64,000 bases of DNA from the NCBI GenBank assembly GCA_029931535.1, contig JAQPZY010001372.1, positions 868,001 to 932,000 of the forward strand, read 5' to 3'. Positions 56,227-64,000 of the stretch are shown here, in pieces. The notes under the pieces are model-generated. The model made no database searches, was not told where the DNA came from, and saw only the letters and a list, made by a program, of their open reading frames with translations. Source of the stretch: Margaritifera margaritifera. Taxonomy: Eukaryota > Mollusca > Bivalvia > Unionida > Margaritiferidae. A program made the translations under genes and the position numbers. The stretch's first letter is position 1. Each line of letters begins with the position of its first letter.

Positions 56227-58574
56227 CTTTGGTTTGGCACAAACAAATTCAGCCTAAAGCTTAATGTATAACGAAGTGAACCGACATTGGGTAAGCCGAG
56301 GTTTGTCAGTGCACTAACTCTTGGGTTGGCAAAATCGTAACCTTTGTAACAAATCTTACGAACCAAATCTGACTTACTGGACACCGGATGTTTTCTTTTT
56401 GCAACATTAGTTGCTGCTATATCAAGAGACAACTAACATTGCAAAATAAAAGGAATACAGTATTAAGAATTCTAAACTCTACTATCATTCATAAAGGTCA
56501 GATTCTGGCTTAGCTTGACAATTCAACCAATGTAACATTGGGTAAACCGAGGTCGGTCTGAGTACTAAATCTAGGACAAAGTAGTAACATTTGTAACAGA
56601 ACTTAAGAACCAAATCTGGCTTACTTCAAACTGGATGTTTTGCACAAATAAATAAATTCTGTCAGTATTTCAATAGGTACCACTTTTAATGAGAGCATTA
56701 TATCTAGGATGGCAAAAATTCTAAATACAACTTGGGATTCATACAGGATTAATGTCAATATCGGATAGATGCTTGTGTTTGGATTGCAAAATTAAGTCAG
56801 TGTGCTGCCCTTAAGTGTGTGTGTGTGTTTGTTCTTCTTTCCATCCTGTTTAATGTCTATCGAAGGCTCCTATTTTTCTCTCCTTTCACTTTGTGTGTGA
56901 TAGTATATAAGTATGTTTGTTTATGTGTGATCACTCCTAATCTTGCTTGTGTGTGATAGTGTGATTTCATTCAACTTTGTGCACATCCTACCCCTCTTGT
57001 ATGATGGTATGTTTGTGTGTTTGTACGTATAGTGTGTGTATATTTCATCCTTCTTCTTTTACACCCTACTCCTGCCATGTGTTGATTAGTAACTGTGGGT
57101 GTTGGTCAGTTAAATGGTGTGTTGGAGTATTTGATAGTATGTAGGGGGTAATGAATTGTATATGTCTGAGTGTTGGTAAGTTGTTTACATTACGTTTTCT
57201 CTTTTTGCCATATCATTTTAAGGTTTATTAAGTTTTCTGGTGTATCATGTTAAAACTATTGACATTTTTTAACATAGGATTTCCCATCTTTTAATCAGAC
57301 AGCCGCATAATGTTAAATCTATGGGCGAAATGCGTAATGTTAAATTCCCGTAAGTTGCCATACAGTCTCACGTATGTCAAAACTACTGGGCAATGTTAAT
57401 TCCCCTTATGCTCCATACATGTTTCAACATTGCATCCTAATGCTAATTTCCCTTTATGCCAATAGTCTTATTCCCATGTTAAATTTATATTTTCTCCCAA
57501 GTGCCATTTTTGCAACAAAAATGTATAGGGACAAATGGAAATCTCATGTTAATTTTTACATTACATTTCCACTTGTCCCCCAAGTGAAATCTCCATATTA
57601 AATTCCCATTGTCCTCAGGTGCCATTTTTGTCCCCCAAGTGCCATTTTCAGGTTAAATTCCTCTTATGACCTCCATAGTGCAATTTCAGAAATTCCCATC
57701 TTGTCCATAGAATGTTCCATCATGTTAAACTTATAGATATTTTTTAACATTACACTCTCTCTAGTGCCTATAAAATTCAACATGGCGGCCTAATATTAGA
57801 TTCCCGTTAGATGCCATAATGCCAAATGTTACTCTCAAGTGCCAGCCTATACTACTTGCAGGGCTTTCGGTTGTTTTTGTTTAGCTTGTGAGAGATGGAA
57901 GTAAGGGTTTGAGCTAGAGTGTCAGAGATTGAATTAGCATCAGTTTACATTATAAATAAACCTCGCACGCACGTGCCTTCGCTACGTGTCCTCGCTAGAT
58001 CCATACCCACACGATTTCATCCTGTTACAGATACAACCATGGCATTTTTTTTCTCAAACGAAAACGTGTAGAAGCGCACGCCCAACCTATAGAGACTAGA
58101 ACGTCCCATCGCACTGTCAATAGATATCGAAGTATAATACAGCACTTGTCTTTGCTTTTAGTTCTCCTCTTTCTTCATTAAGACAAAGAAGGACATATGT
58201 TACAAAGTGACTTTCTCTGAAATTGAGAGACAGATAGTTCAAAGAGCCTTTTCTTAGTGTCTGAAATTTAGATCAGACTGATGCAACATAATACACTGTT
58301 ACCTTGGGGAATTGATATGTATTATCGGTCAAAGTCATAACATTAGTGAAAGACAATTGTACTGTAAATGAACACTGCCGTTCCATTTGACTGGCTTCAA
58401 ACACAGCTAATCGAAGCAAATCCACCAAATATGACTATCTTGGCCAAGAATATGATCTGATCCTTCCTTGGTTAATGTCAGAAGGTGTAACCCCCTGTTG
58501 TGGCTGGGGAAGGGGGGAGGGGACTTGGGGAGTTAATAAAATGAAAGCAACTCAAAATAAAGATAGTATCAGTA

Positions 58575-58630
<56 letters not shown>

Positions 58631-58913
58631 GGGGGTGTCTCTTTAAAATGCAGAAACATGCTTTCAAATGAAGCCGTCGAAAACCAGATCAGGAAATTAA
58701 CATTATTGACGGCTTGTTTGCTTGCATAAGTGGACGCCAATAAACAACATATGACTAACAGTTGGATGTTGAAAGGTAGAGCTTTTGGATTATCAACTGA
58801 GGTAAAAAGTCCATCGTCATAGCTGATCATGTGTGAATTTAAGTCTCCACAATATACTGTATGTTTAATTCTGTTCAAAAATGAGACTTTTAAATGCATC
58901 TATGTTCGTTATT
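56222..58913 (+). repeat. Inverted-repeat arm, left (~2.7 kb)
   Basis: The arm is colinear, inverted, with 61292-64000. Matching runs include TCTTTGGTTTGGCACAAACA at the outer end and TAAATGCATCTATGTTCGTT at the inner end. Near-identity is seen throughout: encoded chance frames of 75 and 115 residues differ by one or two residues between arms. It contains a GT-rich stretch, TTAA.TTCCC.TTATG-type minisatellite words (57290-57850) and a GA tract (58575-58625). It follows Polinton gene scraps in the position where the right terminal repeat would be. Confidence 0.9.
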
Positions 58914-58949
58914 AAATTATAGAGACATTGTTTTCGTATATGCTTTAAA

Positions 58950-59001
<52 letters not shown>

Positions 59002-59095
59002 TTTAAATTATAGAGACATTGTTTTCTTATATGCTTTAAAGTATATATATATATATACTTTAAATTATAGAGACATTGTTTTCTTATATGCTTAC
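58914..59095. repeat. Triplicated TATAGAGACATTGTTTTC unit with (TA)n
   Basis: A unit of ATTATAGAGACATTGTTTTC plus TTATATGCTTTAAAGTATAT occurs three times just inside the left arm. TA tracts sit between the copies (long at 58950-59000, short at 59042-59056). TTTAAAGTATA...TATACTTTAAA makes local palindromes around each tract. Confidence 0.85.
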
Positions 59096-60855
59096 TAAAA
59101 GTGGTGCATACAGTCATAGTCTAAGGACACATAATATATGGAATGAGGTAATTTGGGGTACTACCTCTCGTGCTCTCGTGCACGGTGCGAGAATGGAGGA
59201 GGGTGGTGGAGGTTTGGTGCAGGTAGTGTATGCAGTAATATGTGTGGAGATTCACCATGTAAGTAGCTGAAACCAGAGCTTCCGTAGTCAGAGACTTAAT
59301 TAGTTTTCGCGGTGACTTCTGATGCTGACATCTTCTTTATTTATTTATTTTCTGACGATGAAGGATGAACACACATACTAAAATAGCCACAATGCTGTTT
59401 GTTCATTTCTTGTCCTATAAAATACATAAAGAAACGAAATGAAGGAAGGAAAAATAAATGAAGGAAATGGCGGAATTAATGAATATTTACCTTTGTATTC
59501 AACACAATATTTTTAATCCTCAAGTTAATCAAGCTTTGTTTAGGAACTACATTTATCCTGAAATATGGGATTGAACAAATATCTTATTGTGTATCCTCTA
59601 AACGATTTTGGAAGTTAAATGTTTAGAAACATGTTTAACAATTAAGCGCCAACAACGAATATGTTTAGTATATGCTTATGACGTACGTATTGATATTCTA
59701 AGTATTTACATTATGAACTTGTTTAATTCATTTACTAAATGTCTTTAGAAGCAAAATATGCTTAGTCTATGATATGGTTAGGGAAAAATGTGTTTAGGTT
59801 TTATACATGCTTCTAAATATATGTTTAAAACTAAACACGTAACACAAGTTTTTATTTTTAAATGCCACTTTTACACTATACATCTTTTAATCACATGACA
59901 GAAAGGAAAGTGTGATGCACGGACAGACAGACGAATAGTTGAAATTACTATTGGAAAGACTAAAAGATGGAAGGTAAGTTGAGAACAATAATGCAGTTTG
60001 AATTTGTTTAGTTTACAAAGCCATTTTTACAGTGTAAATGTACCAATTTCGTCTTTAAATCACATATGGTATAAAGGTCACACAACGGAAAGAAAAGTGA
60101 GATGGACGTAGATACAGAGGGATGGATGAACGGACAAATTAACATATTGACGGATAGAAGGACGGAAACGTGAAGAGAACAATACGATACAATATAATCT
60201 AAACTTGATTACTTTAAGACCAAAACTGGAGTGTCGAAATGGAGAAGAAAGAGAAATCCATGAGATTTTCCCATGCAGATCACTCAAAGCTATGCTGTGA
60301 GTGAAATAGGAAAATAAATCAAATGTGTAAAAAAAAAAAAACACAAATGAGTTTAACTCGCTTGTCTTGTCAGATCTAAAGTCATCTTATTCTTATTCTA
60401 AAGTACAACCCTCAAAAGTATATATTTTATTGCAGTTCATTTAATAACGTTATAGGAGGAATGCATGCACTGGCTCAAGCACATTTAGCCTGATCTGTAA
60501 AATCCCAATTTTTTTCTTTTGTTTGCTTCTAAAAACACGAGGACAATGAGGTACGTAACTCGAGACGTTTCACGATGTTATTGGATATGGGTCCAGCTTC
60601 TGCTCTTCAAGTATGAAACTTGAAGATACTGAACTGTTCATTCTAAATAACACATTTATATACGTAAATGTATACGTAATAATGGGATATAATTTGGCGG
60701 TCGATAGATAAAATAAGGAAGATGCCCAAAGACTAACCTATTCTGAAGCTCCATATTAAACAGATAACCTGTCACAAGTTAAATAAACGTCTGTAATATA
60801 ATAATATAATAATATAATTTAAAATCAGGAAGTCAACGATCAAATCAATCTAACC

Positions 60856-60938
<83 letters not shown>

Positions 60939-61291
60939 ATCACAATGTTATAGCTGTCAGGAACATTAATATGAACATGAGTCTTTTCACACGAATAAAG
61001 TTGTTAAAACCTTGCATAAAGCTTGCAGGTTGATTTTGATACCCCTTTTGTTGGTACAGGTACAAATCTTGTACGTATTGTAAATGTCTTTATGTGGTTG
61101 AAGAAACATGTTTACTAAACTATTAATCATCCATTAATATTACTACATTAGATCACTTAGCTTCGCCAAATTACAAGGAGATTTAGTACTTTTAATATAC
61201 AAGAATTAAACAGTTTTTCAGATTTAAAGGAGGTTGAACATGCTTCTTTTCTTGTTTAACCTTGCCACTGTATAGCATCATAACGGTTTTA
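59096..61291. other. Spacer between inverted arms, no gene recognised
   Basis: AT-rich sequence with a compound (TA)n(TG)n microsatellite at about 60862-60938 and no coding signal. It shows no Polinton gene. Confidence 0.5.
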
Positions 61292-61574
61292 AATAACGAA
61301 CATAGATGCATTTAAAAGTCTCATTTTTGAACAGAATTAAACATACAGTATATTGTGGAAACTTAAATTCACACATGATCAGCTACGACGATGGGCTTTT
61401 TACCTCAGTTGATAATCCAAAAGCTCTACCTTTCAACATCCAACTGTTAGTCATATGTTGTTTATTGGCGTCCACTTATGCAAGCAAACAAGCCGTCAAT
61501 AATGTTAATTTCCTGATCTGGATTTCGACGGCTTCATTTGAAAGCATGTTTCTGCATTTTAAAGAGACACCCCC

Positions 61575-61644
<70 letters not shown>

Positions 61645-64000
61645 TACTGATACTATCTTTATTTTGAGTTGCTTTCATTTTATTAACTCCCCAAGTCCCC
61701 TCCCCCCTTCCCCAGCCACAACAGGGGGTTACACCTTCTGACATTAACCAAGGAAGGATCATATCATATTCTTGGCCAAGATAGTCATATTTGGTGGATT
61801 TGCTTCGATTAGCTGTGTTTGAAGCCAGTCAAATGGAACGGCAGTGTTCATTTACAGTACAGTTGTCTTTCACTAATGTTATGACTTTGACCGATAATAC
61901 ATATCAATTCCCCAAGGTAACAGTGTATTATGTTGCATCAGTCTGATCTAAATTTCAGACACTAAGAAAAGGCTCTTTGAACTATCTGTCTCTCAATTTC
62001 AGAGAAAGTCACTTTGTAACATATGTCCTTCTTTGTCTTAATGAAGAAAGAGGAGAACTAAAAGCAAAGACAAGTGCTGTATTATACTTCGATATCTATT
62101 GACATTGCGATGGGACGTTCTAGTCTCTATAGGTTGGGCGTGCGCTTCTACACGTTTTCGTTTGAGAAAAAAAATGCCATGGTTGTATCTGTAACAGGAT
62201 GAAATCGTGTGGGTATGGATCTAGCGAGGACACGTAGCGAAGGCACGTGCGTGCGAGGTTTATTTATAATGTAAACTGATGCTAATTCAATCTCTGACAC
62301 TCTAGCTCAAACCCTTACTTCCATCTCTCACAAGCTAAACAAAAACAACCGAAAGCCCTGCAAGTAGTATAGGCTGGCACTTGAGAGTAACATTTGGCAT
62401 TATGGCATCTAACGGGAATCTAATATTAGGCCGCCATGTTGAATTTTATAGGCACTAGAGAGAATGTAATGTTAAAAAATATCTATAAGTTTAACATGAT
62501 GGAACATTCTATGGACAAGATGGGAATTTCTGAAATTGCACTATGGAGGTCATAAGAGGAATTTAACCTGAAAATGGCACTTGGGGGACAAAAATGGCAC
62601 CTGAGGACAATGGGAATTTAATATGGAGATTTCACTTGGGGGACAAGTGGAAATGTAATGTAAAAATTAACATGAGATTTCCATTTGTCCCTATACATTT
62701 TTGTTGCAAAAATGGCACTTGGGAGAAAATATAAATTTAACATGGGAATAAGACTATTGGCATAACGGGAAATTAGCATTAGGATGCAATGTTGAAACAT
62801 GTATGGAGCATAAGGGGAATTAACATTGCCCAGTAGTTTTGACATACGTGAGACTGTATGGCAACTTACGGGAATTTAACATTACGCATTTCGCCCATAG
62901 ATTTAACATTATGCGGCTGTCTGATTAAAAGATGGGAAATCCTATGTTAAAAAATGTCAATAGTTTTAACATGATACACCAGAAAACTTAATAAACCTTA
63001 AAATGATATGGCAAAAAGAGAAAACGTAATGTAAACAACTTACCAACACTCAGACATATACAATTCATTACCCCCTACATACTATCAAATACTCCAACAC
63101 ACCATTTAACTGACCAACACCCACAGTTACTAATCAACACATGGCAGGAGTAGGGTGTAAAAGCAGAAGGATGAAATATACACACACTATACGTACAAAC
63201 ACACAAACATACCATCATACAAGAGGGGTAGGATGTGCACAAAGTTGAATGAAATCACACTATCACACACAAGCAAGATTAGGAGTGATCACACATAAAC
63301 AAACATACTTATATACTATCACACACAAAGTGAAAGGAGAGAAAAATAGGAGCCTTCGATAGACATTAAACAGGATGGAAAGAAGAACAAACACACACAC
63401 ACACTTAAGGGCAGCACACTGACTTAATTTTGCAATCCAAACACAAGCATCTATCCGATATTGACATTAATCCTGTATGAATCCCAAGTTGTATTTAGAA
63501 TTTTTGCCATCCTAGATATAATGCTCTCATTAAAAGTGGTACCTATTGAAATACTGACAGAATTTATTTATTTGTGCAAAACATCCAGTTTGAAGTAAGC
63601 CAGATTTGGTTCTTAAGTTCTGTTACAAATGTTACTACTTTGTCCTAGATTTAGTACTCAGACCGACCTCGGTTTACCCAATGTTACATTGGTTGAATTG
63701 TCAAGCTAAGCCAGAATCTGACCTTTATGAATGATAGTAGAGTTTAGAATTCTTAATACTGTATTCCTTTTATTTTGCAATGTTAGTTGTCTCTTGATAT
63801 AGCAGCAACTAATGTTGCAAAAAGAAAACATCCGGTGTCCAGTAAGTCAGATTTGGTTCGTAAGATTTGTTACAAAGGTTACGATTTTGCCAACCCAAGA
63901 GTTAGTGCACTGACAAACCTCGGCTTACCCAATGTCGGTTCACTTCGTTATACATTAAGCTTTAGGCTGAATTTGTTTGTGCCAAACCAAAGACTGAGAG
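61292..64000 (-). repeat. Inverted-repeat arm, right (reaches window end)
   Basis: The inverted counterpart of 56222-58913 runs to the last base of the window (its outer end, CCAAACCAAAGACTGAGAG, begins the GA tract equivalent to 56150-56223). It carries a (CT)n tract at about 61580-61642, longer than the GA tract of the left arm. In this orientation its TTAACAT words read as in the left terminal repeat of the intact Polinton, so an element may continue to the right. Confidence 0.9.

Noticed and set aside
61306..61650. 115-residue frame with a hydrophobic LLVICCLLAS stretch, present in both inverted arms
   Set aside because: It runs into the CT microsatellite, and its conservation is explained by near-identity of the arms rather than by selection. 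No domain was recognised.
1..64000. CRISPR arrays, bacterial operons or ribosome-binding sites
   Set aside because: No regular spacer-repeat arrays were seen; repeats are eukaryotic satellites, and TATA boxes and AATAAA signals replace bacterial signals.

Overview
This window looks like an intergenic, repeat-rich piece of an animal nuclear genome. Base composition is AT-rich, with long dinucleotide tracts (CT, GA, TA) and a GATA tract, tRNA-derived SINE pieces, relics of LINE, mariner and Ty3/gypsy elements, and a Polinton (Maverick). A marine invertebrate, perhaps a mollusc, would fit, but nothing in the window proves it. No host gene, rRNA or convincing tRNA gene was recognised.

The centre is one complete Polinton at 23620-42572 (18,953 bp). 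It has 5'-AG...CT-3' ends, terminal inverted repeats of about 813 bp, and a perfect 6-bp target-site duplication, TTTGTA, at 23614-23619 and 42573-42578. Most genes lie on the minus strand. From right to left these are: protein-primed family-B DNA polymerase, an IAP-like BIR protein, an LPLELR-repeat protein, a small protein with possible Bcl-2 BH1/BH2-like motifs, a tail-anchored protein, the packaging ATPase, two basic virion-type proteins, a charged protein, the integrase, a two-helix membrane protein, a penton-like minor capsid protein, a small basic virion protein, the major capsid protein, a conserved cysteine-containing protein, the adenain-type protease and a poly-Q protein. On the plus strand, fired from a divergent promoter at the right end, is a CCHC zinc-knuckle / NUMOD4-HNH endonuclease gene.

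The terminal repeats look nearly identical, as expected of a recent insertion, yet many genes are broken. Polymerase, integrase, major capsid protein, BIR protein, LPLELR protein, both small membrane/apoptosis-type proteins and the HNH gene carry nonsense codons or frameshifts. Motif A of the polymerase also lacks its aspartate. The ATPase, penton, protease, two-helix protein and basic proteins are open.

Left flank (1-23613): a LINE endonuclease relic, a dispersed repeat (a second copy lies near 21 kb), a LINE reverse-transcriptase relic, a mariner relic, and a 5.5-kb GC-richer block (about 5.7-11.2 kb) with minus-strand remnants of a different virus-like element (polymerase N-terminus and packaging ATPase). 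Then come a 40-bp-type minisatellite, two SINE pieces and a gypsy relic.

Right flank (42579-64000): a 168-bp tandem repeat, a LINE tail, an unrecognised decayed gene at 52.6-54.1 kb, minisatellites, and the decayed right end of a second Polinton (polymerase and zinc-knuckle scraps at 55.3-56.1 kb). These scraps run into a 2.7-kb arm (56222-58913) that is repeated inverted at 61292-64000, where the window stops.
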